A DNA stretch of 41,911 bases from Lysobacteraceae bacterium (GCA_002995625.1 PVBP01000019.1:1-41911), one strand, 5' to 3'. Numbered from the stretch's first letter, positions 16,037 to 26,541 are shown. The notes: a model not told the origin generated them from the sequence alone. Made by a program: numbers and translations.

Positions 16037-16975
16037 ATGCTGGCATTCGTCTTCCCGGGGCAGGGCTCGCAGTCGGTCGGCATGCTGGCCGATCTCGCGG
16101 ACCGCGACCCGATCGTGCGGGCGACCTTCGACGAGGCGTCGTCGGGCTGCGGCCTCGATCTGTGGCGCCTCGTCTGCGACGGCCCGGCCGAGGAGCTGAA
16201 CCGAACCGAGACGACGCAGCCGGCGATGCTGGCGGCCGACGTCGCGGTGTTCCGGCTGTGGCGCGCCGAGGGCGGCCCGGAGCCGACGCTGCTGGCCGGC
16301 CACAGCCTCGGTGAGTACGCGGCCCTGGTCGTCGCCGACGCGCTCCCGCTCGCCGACGCCGCGGGCCTCGTGCGCGAGCGCGGGCGCCTGATGCAGGCCG
16401 CGGTGCCGGAAGGCGCGGGCGCGATGGCGGCGGTGCTCGGCACCGAGGACCTCGACCTGATCGCCGCCTGCTGCGCCGAGGCGGCGCAGGACGAGGTCGT
16501 GGTCCCGGCGAATCTCAACGGACCCGGGCAGACCGTGATTGCGGGCCACGCCGCGGCGGTCGATCGCGCGCTCGCCCTGCTCGCCGGGCGCGGGGTGAAG
16601 AAGAGCGTGCGGCTGCCGGTCTCGGTGCCCTCGCACAGCCCGCTGATGCGGGACGCGGCCGCGGCGCTCGCGGCGCGGATGGACGCGATCGCCTGGCGCG
16701 CGCCGTCGATCCCTGTGGTGCAGAACGCCGACGCCACGAGCCACGCCGAGCCGGCCGCGATCCGCGAGGCGCTCGCGCGGCAGCTGCATTCGCCGGTGCG
16801 CTGGACCGAGTGCATGCAGGAACTGGTGCGGCGCGGCGCGAGCCGCGTCGGCGAGTGCGGGCCGGGCAAGGCGCTGACCGGCATGGCCCGGCGCATCGAC
16901 AGGTCGCTCGACGCCCGCGCGCTCGGCACCGCCAGCGATTTCGATGCCGCGCTCGCGGCCTGGAGGCAGGCATGA
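16037..16975 (+). CDS. fabD: malonyl-CoA:ACP transacylase
   Basis: Protein of 312 residues, standard length. It starts with MLAFVFPGQGSQSVGML (oxyanion-hole Gln in PGQGSQ), has the nucleophile Ser90 in AGHSLGEYAAL, the active-site His in VSVPSHSPLM (about residue 199) and the terminal motif ECGPGKALTGMARRI. It loads malonyl groups onto AcpP for FabH and FabF. The start at 16037 has AGGGAGG 8 bp upstream; the open frame extends to 15950 without similarity. The stop overlaps the fabG start (ATGA), so the two are translationally coupled. Confidence 0.97.
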   Translation: MLAFVFPGQGSQSVGMLADLADRDPIVRATFDEASSGCGLDLWRLVCDGPAEELNRTETTQPAMLAADVAVFRLWRAEGGPEPTLLAGHSLGEYAALVVADALPLADAAGLVRERGRLMQAAVPEGAGAMAAVLGTEDLDLIAACCAEAAQDEVVVPANLNGPGQTVIAGHAAAVDRALALLAGRGVKKSVRLPVSVPSHSPLMRDAAAALAARMDAIAWRAPSIPVVQNADATSHAEPAAIREALARQLHSPVRWTECMQELVRRGASRVGECGPGKALTGMARRIDRSLDARALGTASDFDAALAAWRQA

Positions 16976-17715
16976 ACATCGATCTCTCGGGTGAGGTCGC
17001 CCTCGTCACCGGTGCCAGCCGCGGCATCGGTGCCGCGATCGCGGACGAGCTCGCGGCCCTCGGCGCGCGCGTCGTCGGCACCGCGACCAGCGACGCCGGC
17101 GCGGCCGCGATCGACGCACGTCTGTCGGGCGCCGGCGGGGCCGGGATGAAGCTCGACGTGACGCGTCCGGAGGACGTGACGGCGGTCGTCGATGCGACCG
17201 AATCGCGCTTCGGGCCGATCACGATCCTGGTCAACAACGCCGGCATCACCCGCGACCAGCTGCTGCTGCGGATGAAGGACGAGGACTGGGACGCGATCCT
17301 CGACACCAACCTCGGCTCGGTCTACCGGATGTCGAAGGCCGTGCTGCGCGGGATGATGAAGCAGCGCCGCGGGCGCATCATCAGCATCGCCTCGGTGATC
17401 GGCCTCACCGGCAACGCCGGGCAGGCCAACTACGCGGCGGCGAAGGCCGGGATCATCGGCTTCTCGAAGTCGCTGGCGCGCGAGGTCGGCTCGCGCGGGA
17501 TCACGGTCAACGTCGTCGCGCCGGGCTTCATCGAGACCGACATGACCCGTGACCTGCCCGAGGCCGTGCGCGAGGGCATGCTCGCCGACACCGCGCTCGG
17601 CCGGCTCGGGGCGCCCGCCGACATCGCGAACGCGGTGGCCTTCCTCGCGTCGCCGGCCGCGGGCTACGTCACCGGCGAGACGCTGCACGTCAACGGCGGC
17701 CTGTACATGCCCTAG
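16972..17715 (+). CDS. fabG: 3-oxoacyl-ACP reductase
   Basis: Protein of 247 residues, a short-chain dehydrogenase that reduces beta-ketoacyl-ACP with NADPH. It has the cofactor motif TGASRGIG, the NNAG motif in [16 protein letters not shown] (typical of FabG), and the catalytic set Ser141, Tyr154 and Lys158 (YAAAK). The C-terminal end is [13 protein letters not shown], the classic FabG terminus. The ATG at 16972 overlaps the fabD stop. The 113 bp to acpP contain a separate promoter-like sequence. Confidence 0.97.
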   Translation: MNIDLSGEVALVTGASRGIGAAIADELAALGARVVGTATSDAGAAAIDARLSGAGGAGMKLDVTRPEDVTAVVDATESRFGPITILVNNAGITRDQLLLRMKDEDWDAILDTNLGSVYRMSKAVLRGMMKQRRGRIISIASVIGLTGNAGQANYAAAKAGIIGFSKSLAREVGSRGITVNVVAPGFIETDMTRDLPEAVREGMLADTALGRLGAPADIANAVAFLASPAAGYVTGETLHVNGGLYMP

Positions 17716-17762
17716 TCGCGGTCGGCCGGTCGAACGTGTGTTCGGTTCGGCCGCGTCGGGCA

Positions 17763-17790
17763 TCGACGCCACGCGCCGTTCACGTACAAT
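17763..17790 (+). promoter_or_regulatory. candidate internal promoter in front of acpP
   Basis: TACAAT (17785-17790, 5/6 match to the -10 consensus) with TCGACG (17763-17768, 4/6) at a 16-bp spacing, inside the fabG-acpP gap. A dedicated promoter fits the high demand for acyl carrier protein. The acpP ATG is 38 bp downstream behind GGGAGGCAGGAG. Confidence 0.55.
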
Positions 17791-17828
17791 GCAGGGCTTC
17801 ACGGCATGCCCCGGGAGGCAGGAGTCAC

Positions 17829-18068
17829 ATGAGCAGCATCGAAGAGCGGGTCAAGAAGATCGTCGTCGAGCAACTCGGCGTGAAGGACGAGGAAGTGACC
17901 CCCGGCGCATCGTTCGTCGACGATCTCGGCGCCGATTCGCTCGATACCGTCGAACTGGTCATGGCGCTCGAGGAGGAGTTCGAGTGCGAGATCCCCGACG
18001 AGGAAGCCGAGAAGATCACGACCGTGCAGGGCGCGATCGATTACATCAAGGCCCACGTCAAGGCCTGA
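17829..18068 (+). CDS. acpP: acyl carrier protein
   Basis: Protein of 79 residues, strongly acidic. The phosphopantetheine attachment site is Ser37 in [21 protein letters not shown]. It begins [18 protein letters not shown], as in other gammaproteobacterial AcpP. It carries the growing acyl chains for FabD, FabH, FabG and FabF encoded around it. The start at 17829 has a strong GGAG ribosome-binding site; the longer frame to 17736 is not family sequence. A hairpin with a short T-rich tail follows the gene. Confidence 0.98.
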   Translation: MSSIEERVKKIVVEQLGVKDEEVTPGASFVDDLGADSLDTVELVMALEEEFECEIPDEEAEKITTVQGAIDYIKAHVKA

Positions 18069-18092
18069 ATCCTGCCGTTCCGCGCGCCCCGG

Positions 18093-18120
18093 ACTGCGCC
18101 GCTCGGCGCAGTTCGTGTTT
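18093..18120 (+). terminator. intercistronic hairpin after acpP
   Basis: A perfect 8-bp stem (18093-18100 with 18105-18112) with a 4-nt loop, starting 24 bp after the acpP stop and followed by TCGTGTTT. The tail is short, so this looks like a partial terminator that lets some transcripts reach fabF while keeping acpP mRNA more abundant. Confidence 0.5.
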
Positions 18121-18195
18121 CTGGGGGCGCGTGGCCGCGGCCCGGAACAGCCGGCGGCAGCTGCGGCGCGCGCCGCACCGAACGAGGAGCGTGAG

Positions 18196-19434
18196 ATGAG
18201 CAAGCGACGCGTGGTGGTGACGGGCCTCGGCATCGTCTCGCCGGTCGGGAACGACATCGAGAGCGCGTGGCGCAACGTGGTCGAGGCGCGGAGCGGCATC
18301 GGACCGATCACGCGCTTCGACTGCGAAGGCTACGCGACGAAGATCGCCGGCGAAGTCCGCGACTTCGATCCGTCCCGCTGGATCCCGGCGAAGGACGTCA
18401 AGAAGATGGACCCGTTCATCCACTACGGCATCGCCGCGAGCCTCGAAGCGATCCGCGATGCCGGCCTCGAGATCGACGGGTCGAACGCCGATCGGGTCGG
18501 CGCCGCGCTCGGCGCCGGCATCGGCGGCATCACCGGCATCGAGAAGACCTGCGTCACGATCCAGGAATCCGGTCCGCGCCGGGTATCGCCGTTCTACATC
18601 CCGAGCACGATCATCAACATGCTGCCCGGCCAGCTCGCGATCATGACCGGGATGCGCGGGCCGAACTTCTCGGCGGTGTCGGCGTGCACGACCGGCGCCC
18701 ACAACATCGGGCTCGCGATGCGGACGATCCAGTACGGCGACGCCGACGTGATGGTCGCCGGTGGCGCCGAGGCGGCGACGGTGCCGAGCTCGGTCGCCGG
18801 CTTCATCGCCGCGCGCGCGCTGTCGCAGTCCGAGCGCGATCCGGCCGAGGTCAGCCGGCCGTGGGACAAGGACCGCGACGGCTTCGTGCTCGCCGATGGC
18901 GCCGGCGCGCTGGTGCTCGAGGAATACGAGCACGCGCGCGCGCGCGGCGCCCGGATCTACGCCGAACTCGCCGGTCTCGGAATGTCCGACGACGCGTACC
19001 ACATGACCGCGCCGCCGGACGACGGCGCGGGTGCGGCCGCGGCGATGCGCAACTCGCTGCGCGACGCCGGGATCGCGGCCGAGGCGGTCGGCTACATCAA
19101 CGCGCACGCGACCTCGACCCCGCTCGGCGACGTCGCCGAGACCCGTGCGATCCGCAGCACCTTCGGCGCCCACGCCGACCGGCTGATGGTCAGTTCGACC
19201 AAGTCGGTCACCGGCCACCTGCTCGGCGCAGCCGGCGGCGTCGAGGCGATCTTCACCGTGCTCGCGCTCCACCGCGGCGTGATCCCGCCGACCGCCAACC
19301 TCGACCAGCCGGGCGAGGGCTGCGACCTCGACTACGTGCCGAAGGTCGCCCGCGAGCGGTCGATCGAGGTCGCGCTGTCGAACTCCTTCGGCTTCGGCGG
19401 CACCAACGCGAGCCTGGTCTTCCGCCGGATCTGA
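18196..19434 (+). CDS. fabF: beta-ketoacyl-ACP synthase II
   Basis: Protein of 412 residues, the elongating condensing enzyme. The catalytic residues are Cys164 in [11 protein letters not shown], one His in [12 protein letters not shown] and one in [14 protein letters not shown]. The [15 protein letters not shown] terminus is characteristic. The start is at 18196 with GAGGAG upstream; the frame runs upstream to 18115 across the hairpin but without homology. The 13-bp gap to pabB suggests continued co-transcription. Confidence 0.97.
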   Translation: MSKRRVVVTGLGIVSPVGNDIESAWRNVVEARSGIGPITRFDCEGYATKIAGEVRDFDPSRWIPAKDVKKMDPFIHYGIAASLEAIRDAGLEIDGSNADRVGAALGAGIGGITGIEKTCVTIQESGPRRVSPFYIPSTIINMLPGQLAIMTGMRGPNFSAVSACTTGAHNIGLAMRTIQYGDADVMVAGGAEAATVPSSVAGFIAARALSQSERDPAEVSRPWDKDRDGFVLADGAGALVLEEYEHARARGARIYAELAGLGMSDDAYHMTAPPDDGAGAAAAMRNSLRDAGIAAEAVGYINAHATSTPLGDVAETRAIRSTFGAHADRLMVSSTKSVTGHLLGAAGGVEAIFTVLALHRGVIPPTANLDQPGEGCDLDYVPKVARERSIEVALSNSFGFGGTNASLVFRRI

Positions 19435-19447
19435 GCGGGCCCGCCGG

Positions 19448-20794
19448 ATGGCGCTGCTGCGGCGGGTCCTCGACTTCCGCCCGGACCTGCTGGCCGCGCA
19501 CGCCGCGGATCCGGTCGCCTTCCCGTGCCTGCTCGAATCGGTCGCGGGCACGCGCGACAGCGCGGGCTTCGACCTGCTGTTCGCGACCGACGGGTCCCGC
19601 ATCGAGGCGCCGGCGGCGGTCCCGAAGGTCGGCGCCGGCCGTCCGTTCCTCGAGGCGCTCGACCGCGCCTGGTCCGCGGCTCGCGTCGAGCGCGATCCGG
19701 ACGATGCCGATCTGCCGTTCCGCGGTGGCTGGGTGCTGCTGCTCGATTACGAACTCGCCGGCGAGTGCGAGCCGAGCCTGGACCTGCCACGCCCGCCGGG
19801 CGGCGCGCCCTACGCCGTTGCAGTCAGGGCGCCGGCCGCGGCGATCGTCGAGCGGCGGACCGGCCGCGCCACGCTGATCGCGGAGCCGGGCTTCGAGGCG
19901 CTGCTCGACCGCCTCGACACGGCCCTGCGCGTCGCGCGGCCGCCGATCGAGCCGTGGTCCGGTCGCATTCCGGTCGACGAGGACGACGCGCGGCACTTTC
20001 TCGACGGCGTGGCCCGGATCCACGCGTATCTCGCCGCCGGTGACGTGTTCCAGGTCAACCTGTCGCGCGAGTGGCGCGCCAGTATGCCGGGCGACTGCGA
20101 CCCGGCGCGGATCTACGCCGCGCTGCGGCAGACCAATCCCGCGCCGTTCGCCGGGTCGTTCCGTGACCGCCAGCGCGCGGTGCTGTCGAGTTCGCCGGAG
20201 CGCCTGGCGCGGGTCGTCGGCAGCCGGATCGAGACCCGACCGATCGCCGGGACGCGACCGCGCTTCGCCGGCGACGACGACGTGGCGCGGGTGCGCGAAC
20301 TGATCGGTCATCCGAAGGAACGCGCCGAGCACGTGATGCTGCTGGACCTCGAGCGCAACGACCTCGGGCGCGTCTGCGTGCCGGGCAGCGTGACCGTGAG
20401 CGAACTGATGACGGTCGAGACCTACGCGCACGTCCACCACATCGTCTCGAACGTGGGCGGGACGCTCGCATCCGGAACCACGCCGGGCGCGATCCTGCGC
20501 GCGGTGTTTCCGGGCGGCACGATCACCGGCGCGCCGAAGGTCCGGTGCATGGAGATCATCGCCGAGCTCGAGCGCGCGGGCCGAGGTGCCTACACCGGCT
20601 CGCTCGGCTGGCTCAACCGCGACGGCGACATGGACCTCAACATCCTGATCCGCACGCTCGAGATCGACGGCCCGGTCTGTCGCCTGCGGGCGGGCAGCGG
20701 CATCGTGGTCGACTCGATCGCCGAGCGCGAACTCGACGAGACCCGGGCCAAGGCGCGCGGGCTGCTGCGCGCGCTCGACGGCGGCCTCGCATGA
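19448..20794 (+). CDS. pabB: aminodeoxychorismate synthase component I (chorismate-binding)
   Basis: Protein of 448 residues, with an N-terminal PabB/TrpE-like region and a chorismate-binding C-terminal domain (about residues 185-445). Conserved blocks are YLAAGDVFQVNLSREW, PIAGTRPR, HVMLLDLERNDLGRVC, YAHVHHIVSNVGG, FPGGTITGAPKVRCMEII and LNILIRTLEI. With a PabA glutaminase, which is not in the window, it would make 4-amino-4-deoxychorismate for folate. Oddly, the E. coli PabB active-site lysine (PIKGT) is replaced by Ala267 (PIAGT), as in anthranilate synthase TrpE. The length and the immediately following pabC (ATGA overlap) favour PabB over TrpE. Confidence 0.88.
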   Translation: MALLRRVLDFRPDLLAAHAADPVAFPCLLESVAGTRDSAGFDLLFATDGSRIEAPAAVPKVGAGRPFLEALDRAWSAARVERDPDDADLPFRGGWVLLLDYELAGECEPSLDLPRPPGGAPYAVAVRAPAAAIVERRTGRATLIAEPGFEALLDRLDTALRVARPPIEPWSGRIPVDEDDARHFLDGVARIHAYLAAGDVFQVNLSREWRASMPGDCDPARIYAALRQTNPAPFAGSFRDRQRAVLSSSPERLARVVGSRIETRPIAGTRPRFAGDDDVARVRELIGHPKERAEHVMLLDLERNDLGRVCVPGSVTVSELMTVETYAHVHHIVSNVGGTLASGTTPGAILRAVFPGGTITGAPKVRCMEIIAELERAGRGAYTGSLGWLNRDGDMDLNILIRTLEIDGPVCRLRAGSGIVVDSIAERELDETRAKARGLLRALDGGLA

Positions 20795-21609
20795 CGCTGG
20801 TGCCGATCGCCGGGCTGGTCGATGGCCGGGTCGACCCGCGCGATCGCGGCCTCGCGTATGGCGACGGGCTGTTCGAGACGATGCGCTGGACCGAAGGACG
20901 CTGCCCGCTGCTGAGCCGGCATCTGGCGCGTCTTTCGGAAGGGGCGCGGCGGCTCGGGATCGGACTTCCCGACCTGTCGCGCCTCGAGGCGGCGCTCCCG
21001 GGCGCGGTGTCGTGGGACGGCGATGCGGTGATCCGGCTGGTGGTGACGCGCGGCGTCGGCGCGCGGGGCTACCCGCCGCCGCGTGATGTTCCCGCCACCG
21101 CCTTCGCGCTGGTCGAGCCGTGGCGGCCGCGGCCGCCTTCGGATCCGGACGGCCTCGTGCTCCGTTGGTGCCGATTGCGGCTCGCGAGCCAGCCGGCGCT
21201 GGCAGGCATCAAGCACCTGAACCGGCTCGAGCAGGTGCTGGCGCGTGCCGAGTGGGACGACCCGGCGATCGACGAGGGGCTCCTGTGCGATGCTTCGGGG
21301 CATGTGGTCTGCGCCACCGCCGCCAACCTCTTCGCCGTGATCGATGGTCGACTGGTGACGCCCGACGTCAGCCACGCCGGGGTGGCCGGCGTCGCGCGCG
21401 CGATCGTGGTCGATGCGCTTGCCGCCGAGGTTCGCCGCGTGAGTGCCGACGACATCGAGCGGGCCAGCGAGGTCTTCCTCACCAACGCGCTGCGCGGGGT
21501 CATGCGCGTCGCGCGGATCGATGCGCGGCGCTTCGGTTCCGGCCCGCTCGCGGCCGAGGCCGCCCGGGCGCTGGCGCGCGCCGGCCTGCCACAGGCGGGC
21601 CTCCGATGA
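20791..21609 (+). CDS. pabC: aminodeoxychorismate lyase
   Basis: Protein of 272 residues, a fold-type IV PLP enzyme that releases pyruvate from aminodeoxychorismate to give p-aminobenzoate. It begins VDPRDRGLAYGDGLFETMRW, the family signature. The PLP lysine is Lys141 in LAGIKHLNRLEQVLA, and SGHVVCATAANLFAV is the conserved substrate-side block. The ATG at 20791 overlaps the pabB stop. D-amino-acid and branched-chain aminotransferases share this fold, but the KHLNRLEQ motif and the position after pabB support PabC. Confidence 0.94.
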   Translation: MTLVPIAGLVDGRVDPRDRGLAYGDGLFETMRWTEGRCPLLSRHLARLSEGARRLGIGLPDLSRLEAALPGAVSWDGDAVIRLVVTRGVGARGYPPPRDVPATAFALVEPWRPRPPSDPDGLVLRWCRLRLASQPALAGIKHLNRLEQVLARAEWDDPAIDEGLLCDASGHVVCATAANLFAVIDGRLVTPDVSHAGVAGVARAIVVDALAAEVRRVSADDIERASEVFLTNALRGVMRVARIDARRFGSGPLAAEAARALARAGLPQAGLR

Positions 21610-22628
21610 GCAGGCGGTGGCTGCGCGCGGTCGCCGCGCTGGTCGTGCTGGGGCTCGCGGGCCTCGCGGCGATGCTGGCCTTCGAGTCCGCGAATCGGCG
21701 CTTCGCCGATGCCGAGCTCTCGGGCACCGGCCCCGGCGTCGCGATCGTGATTCCGCGCGGCACCAGCTTCGATGGCATCGTCGCGCGGCTGACCGAGGCC
21801 GGTCATACCGACGCGTCGCGGCACCACTGGTACTGGCTCGCGGCGCGGATGGACATCGCGCGCCGGCTCAAGGCCGGCGAGTACGCGCTCGGTCCGGGCA
21901 CGACGCCGCGCGACCTGCTGGCGCGGATGGCGCGCGGCGAGGTCGTGCAGCATCGCTTCACGATCGTCGAGGGCTGGACGTTCCGCGACCTGCGCGCCGC
22001 GCTGGGGCGCGACCCGGTGCTGGTCGCGACGATCGAGGGCCGCTCGGAAGCCGAGGTCATGGCGCAGGTCGGCGCCGACGGCGTGCCCGCGGAAGGTCGA
22101 TTCCTTCCGGACACCTATCTGTTCCCGCGCGGCACCCGCGACGTCGATCTGCTGCAACGCGCGTACCGGGCGATGGATCGCGCGCTCGACGCGGCCTGGA
22201 ACGAGAGGGCCGACGATCTGCCGCTCGCCGACCGCGACCAGCTGCTGGTGCTGGCCTCGATCGTCGAGAAGGAGACCGGGCGGATCGACGAACGTCGCGA
22301 GGTCGCCGGCGTGTTCACGCGCCGGCTCCGGATCGGGATGCGGCTGCAGACCGATCCGACCGTGATCTACGGCCTCGGCGCGGCCTTCGACGGCAACCTG
22401 ACGCGCGCGCACCTCATGGCCGACACGCCGTGGAACACCTACACCCGGTCCGGGCTGCCGCCGACGCCGATCGCGATGCCGGGACGCGCCGCGCTCGAGG
22501 CCGCGGCCAACCCGCGCGAGACCGACGCGCTCTACTTCGTGTCGCGTGGCGACGGCTCCCACCACTTCAGCGCCACGCTCGACGAGCACAACGCGGCGGT
22601 GCGGCGCTACCAGCTGCGACGGCCATGA
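21606..22628 (+). CDS. mltG: endolytic transglycosylase MltG
   Basis: Protein of 340 residues with an N-terminal membrane anchor (AVAALVVLGLAGLAAMLAF), a LysM-like segment (VAIVIPRGTSFDGIVARL) and the YceG catalytic domain. The catalytic Glu is in LASIVEKETG (Glu221), and the conserved blocks GRFLPDTYLFPRGT, RLQTDPTVIYGLG and NTYTRSGLPPTPIAMPG are present. It cleaves nascent glycan strands in the periplasm and may set glycan chain length. The start overlaps pabC by 4 bp and the stop overlaps tmk by 4 bp, so it sits within a coupled chain. Confidence 0.96.
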   Translation: MSRRWLRAVAALVVLGLAGLAAMLAFESANRRFADAELSGTGPGVAIVIPRGTSFDGIVARLTEAGHTDASRHHWYWLAARMDIARRLKAGEYALGPGTTPRDLLARMARGEVVQHRFTIVEGWTFRDLRAALGRDPVLVATIEGRSEAEVMAQVGADGVPAEGRFLPDTYLFPRGTRDVDLLQRAYRAMDRALDAAWNERADDLPLADRDQLLVLASIVEKETGRIDERREVAGVFTRRLRIGMRLQTDPTVIYGLGAAFDGNLTRAHLMADTPWNTYTRSGLPPTPIAMPGRAALEAAANPRETDALYFVSRGDGSHHFSATLDEHNAAVRRYQLRRP

Positions 22629-23266
22629 GACGGGGCCTGTTGGTCACGCTCGAAGGCGGCGAGGGCGCCGGCAAGAGCAGCGTCCTCGCGGCGGCCCGGG
22701 CCACGCTCGACGCGCGCGGCATTCCGTACCGGTTGACCCGGGAACCGGGCGGCACGCCGCTGGCCGAGGCCCTGCGCGCGCTGGTCCTCGATCCCGCGCA
22801 GCTCCCGCTGACGCCCGAGGCCGAGGTGCTGATGGTGTTCGCGGCGCGCGCGCAGCACGTGGCCGAGCTGATCCGTCCGACGCTCGCGGCCGGCTCCTGG
22901 GTGCTGTCCGACCGCTACACCGACGCCAGCTACGCGTACCAGGGCGGCGGACGCGGCGTTCCGATCGACGCGCTCGACTGGCTCGAGCGGTTCGCGACCT
23001 TCGGCGTGCGGCCGGACCGCACGATCCTGCTCGACGTTCCGGTCGCCGAGGGGCGCCGCCGGGTCGATGCGCGCGGTGGTGGCCGCGACCGGATGGAGCG
23101 CGAGGACGATGCCTTCTTCGACCGGGTCCGCGGCGCGTATCTCTCGCGCGCGGCCGCCGAGCCCGAACGCTTCCGGGTCGTCGACGCGACGCGTCCGCTC
23201 GATCGCGTGATCGCGGACGTCGTCGCCGAGCTGGAGTCTTTGGCCGCGGGCTGGGGCGCCGCATGA
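22625..23266 (+). CDS. tmk: thymidylate kinase
   Basis: Protein of 213 residues that phosphorylates dTMP to dTDP. The P-loop is GGEGAGKS (residues 11-18); TREPGGTPLAEALR contains the dTMP-binding motif; SDRYTDASYAYQGGGRG is the DRY motif with the substrate-binding Arg/Tyr; and RGGGRDRMEREDDAFFDRVR corresponds to the lid. Housekeeping gene in the usual mltG-tmk-holB order, with 4-bp overlaps on both sides. Confidence 0.97.
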   Translation: MRRGLLVTLEGGEGAGKSSVLAAARATLDARGIPYRLTREPGGTPLAEALRALVLDPAQLPLTPEAEVLMVFAARAQHVAELIRPTLAAGSWVLSDRYTDASYAYQGGGRGVPIDALDWLERFATFGVRPDRTILLDVPVAEGRRRVDARGGGRDRMEREDDAFFDRVRGAYLSRAAAEPERFRVVDATRPLDRVIADVVAELESLAAGWGAA

Positions 23267-24228
23267 ACGCGATGCCGCCCTGGCTCGAGGCGGACTGGCA
23301 GGTCCACGCGCGACGGATGCGCGATGGCAGGGTTCCGCACGCGCTGCTCGCGGCGGGCCCGGCAGGGCTCGGCAAGCGCCGGCTGGTCGACGCGATCGTG
23401 GCGAGCCTGCTCTGCATCGACCGGCGCGAGGACGCCCATGCCTGCGGCCAGTGCCGGGGCTGCGCGTGGCGCTCGGCCGGCACCCATCCGGACCTCGTCC
23501 GCGTCGCGATCGCGGAAGACGCCACGCAGATCACGGTCGGGCAGATCCGGGCCCTCGGCGAGCGGCTGACGCTGGCCCCGCAGCCGGGCGGTCGCCAGGT
23601 CGCGGTGGTCGACCCGGCCGACGAGATGAATCCGAATGCGGCCAACGCGCTGCTGAAGACGCTCGAGGAGCCGAGCCCCGGGTCCGTGCTGGTCCTCGTG
23701 GCCGACAGCCCGTCGCGCCTGCTGCCGACGATCCTGAGCCGCTGCCAGCGGTTGACGATCCGGATGCCGACGCGCGAGGAGTCGCTGGCCTGGCTGGCCG
23801 AGCGCGGGCTCGATGCCGCGCTGGCCGCGGACGTGCTCGCGGTTGCGCGCGGCAATCCCGGCGAGGCCGAACGCCTCGCGCAACCGGAGTCCGCGGCGCT
23901 GGCACGGGCCACGCTGACGGAGTTCGTCGCCGTGGTCGAAGGGCGGCGGTCGCTGGTCGAGGTCGCGGCGGAATGGGCGAAGGACCGGCCGGATGCGCGG
24001 CTCGACTGGCTGGCCCAGGCCACGAGTCTCGCGGCCTGGCCGGCGGGGGCCGACCTGCCGGGATCGCTCGAGCCCCTTGCGGCCTTGACCCGGGGCGCGG
24101 ATTTCAACACGCTCGCGCAGTGGTGGACCGGCCTCAACCGGGTCCGCGCGCAGGTCCGGACGCCGGTGAGGACCGACCTTCTGCTGGCGGAACAGCTCGC
24201 AGCGGCCCGCCGCGCGTTCGGTCACTAG
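23263..24228 (+). CDS. holB: DNA polymerase III subunit delta'
   Basis: Protein of 321 residues, a clamp-loader subunit. It has a degenerate nucleotide-binding loop GPAGLGKR (residues 32-39), a zinc-type cluster Cys51, Cys61, Cys64, Cys67, and the delta' core NPNAANALLKTLEEPSPGSVLVLVADSPSRLLPTILSRCQRL including the SRC motif. The C-terminal domain is the less conserved clamp-loader collar. Its start overlaps tmk by 4 bp. It works with the gamma/tau subunit whose gene ends at base 405. Confidence 0.95.
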   Translation: MNAMPPWLEADWQVHARRMRDGRVPHALLAAGPAGLGKRRLVDAIVASLLCIDRREDAHACGQCRGCAWRSAGTHPDLVRVAIAEDATQITVGQIRALGERLTLAPQPGGRQVAVVDPADEMNPNAANALLKTLEEPSPGSVLVLVADSPSRLLPTILSRCQRLTIRMPTREESLAWLAERGLDAALAADVLAVARGNPGEAERLAQPESAALARATLTEFVAVVEGRRSLVEVAAEWAKDRPDARLDWLAQATSLAAWPAGADLPGSLEPLAALTRGADFNTLAQWWTGLNRVRAQVRTPVRTDLLLAEQLAAARRAFGH

Positions 24229-24278
24229 GGCATGGCCGCAGGCTCGCGTCCGGGCCGCGAATCATCGGGGAGAGATGC

Positions 24279-24644
24279 ATGGCAATCGGCATCGGCGGAG
24301 CGGGACCGCGGCAGGGCATCCTGTCGCTGGCGATCAAGGACAAGGCGGCGCTCTACCACGCCTACATGCCCTTCCTGCGCGGCGGCGGCCTGTTCATCAA
24401 CACGACCAAGCGCTACCAGCTCGGCGACGAGGTCTTCATCCTGCTCTCGCTGATGGAGGACAAGGAGCGCCTGCCGGTGTCGGGGAAGGTCGTGTGGATC
24501 ACGCCGCCCGGTGCGCAGGGCACGCGGACCGCGGGCATCGGCGTGCAGTTCAACGAATCGCCGGATGGCGAGGCCGCACGCGCGAAGATCGAGGCGCTGC
24601 TCGCGGCCGCGCTCGGTGCCGACAAGGCGACCGCGACGATGTGA
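24279..24644 (+). CDS. pilZ: PilZ domain protein (type IV pilus biogenesis)
   Basis: Protein of 121 residues resembling PilZ proper, the small protein next to holB in Pseudomonas and Xanthomonas that is needed for type IV pili. Visible: QGILSLAIKDKAALYHAYMPFLRGGGLFINTTKRYQLGDEVFILLSL and GKVVWITPPGAQGTRTAGIGVQF. The canonical RxxxR and D/NxSxxG c-di-GMP residues are absent, as in other PilZ-type orthologues that do not bind the nucleotide well. GGGGAGAG precedes the start. ATG at 24275 is out of frame; 24279 is correct. 50 bp after holB. Confidence 0.92.
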   Translation: MAIGIGGAGPRQGILSLAIKDKAALYHAYMPFLRGGGLFINTTKRYQLGDEVFILLSLMEDKERLPVSGKVVWITPPGAQGTRTAGIGVQFNESPDGEAARAKIEALLAAALGADKATATM

Positions 24645-24662
24645 CCGGGCCGGCGCTCCGGT

Positions 24663-25109
24663 TCAGGACGCCGCGGCGGCGACCTCGCGGATCCGCTTCA
24701 GCATCGACCCGAGTCCCCCCGCGCGCGTCGGCGACAGATGCGCCGACAACCCGATCGCCTCGATGAAGCGGGGCTCCGTCGACAGGATCGTCTGCGCGTC
24801 CCGACCGGAATAGACGCGCAGCAGCAGCGCCGCGAGCCCCGCGACGATCGAGGAATCGCTGGCGCCCCCGAAGCGCAGGCCGCGGGCGTCCCCGTCGTGG
24901 ACGATCCAGACCATCGACTGGCAGCCGGTGATCCGGTTGGCCTCGGTCCGGAGCTCGGACGGCAGCGGTGGCAGCCGGCGACCGAGGTCGATCAGGTACT
25001 GGTAGCGCTCGGTCCAGTCCGGAAGCATCCCGAACTCGTCGATGATCGCATCCTGCGCCGCCTCGGCGCTGGGCTCTGCCGGTTGCACGAAGGGCGTCGC
25101 GTCGCGCAT
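24663..25109 (-). CDS. sufE: SufE family sulfur acceptor protein
   Basis: Protein of 148 residues. The sulfur-accepting cysteine is Cys63 in NRITGCQSMVWI, and the domain has WTERYQYLIDLGRRLPPLP before it and FIEAIGLSAHLSPTRAGGLGSML after it, both standard. SufE takes persulfide sulfur from the SufS cysteine desulfurase. The suf operon itself is not in the window. The gene starts 11 bp after cysS on the same strand, probably in one transcript. Convergent with pilZ across only 18 bp. Confidence 0.95.
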   Translation of the reverse strand: MRDATPFVQPAEPSAEAAQDAIIDEFGMLPDWTERYQYLIDLGRRLPPLPSELRTEANRITGCQSMVWIVHDGDARGLRFGGASDSSIVAGLAALLLRVYSGRDAQTILSTEPRFIEAIGLSAHLSPTRAGGLGSMLKRIREVAAAAS

Positions 25110-25120
25110 CGGCGCCGTCC

Positions 25121-26509
<1,389 letters not shown>

Positions 26510-26535
26510 GGGCCATCGGTCGGACGCGGCCTTCC

Positions 26536-26541
26536 AGTGTA
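26536..26541 (-). promoter_or_regulatory. candidate -10 box of cysS
   Basis: TACACT on the minus strand, 26 bp before the cysS ATG, matches TATAAT at 4/6 and is one of the few AT-containing hexamers in the region. No -35 box is recognisable at 16-18 bp. Confidence 0.35.

Noticed and set aside
24643-24664. Small hairpin between convergent pilZ and sufE
   Set aside because: Only 6 bp including one G-T pair, overlapping both stop regions; too weak to call a terminator.
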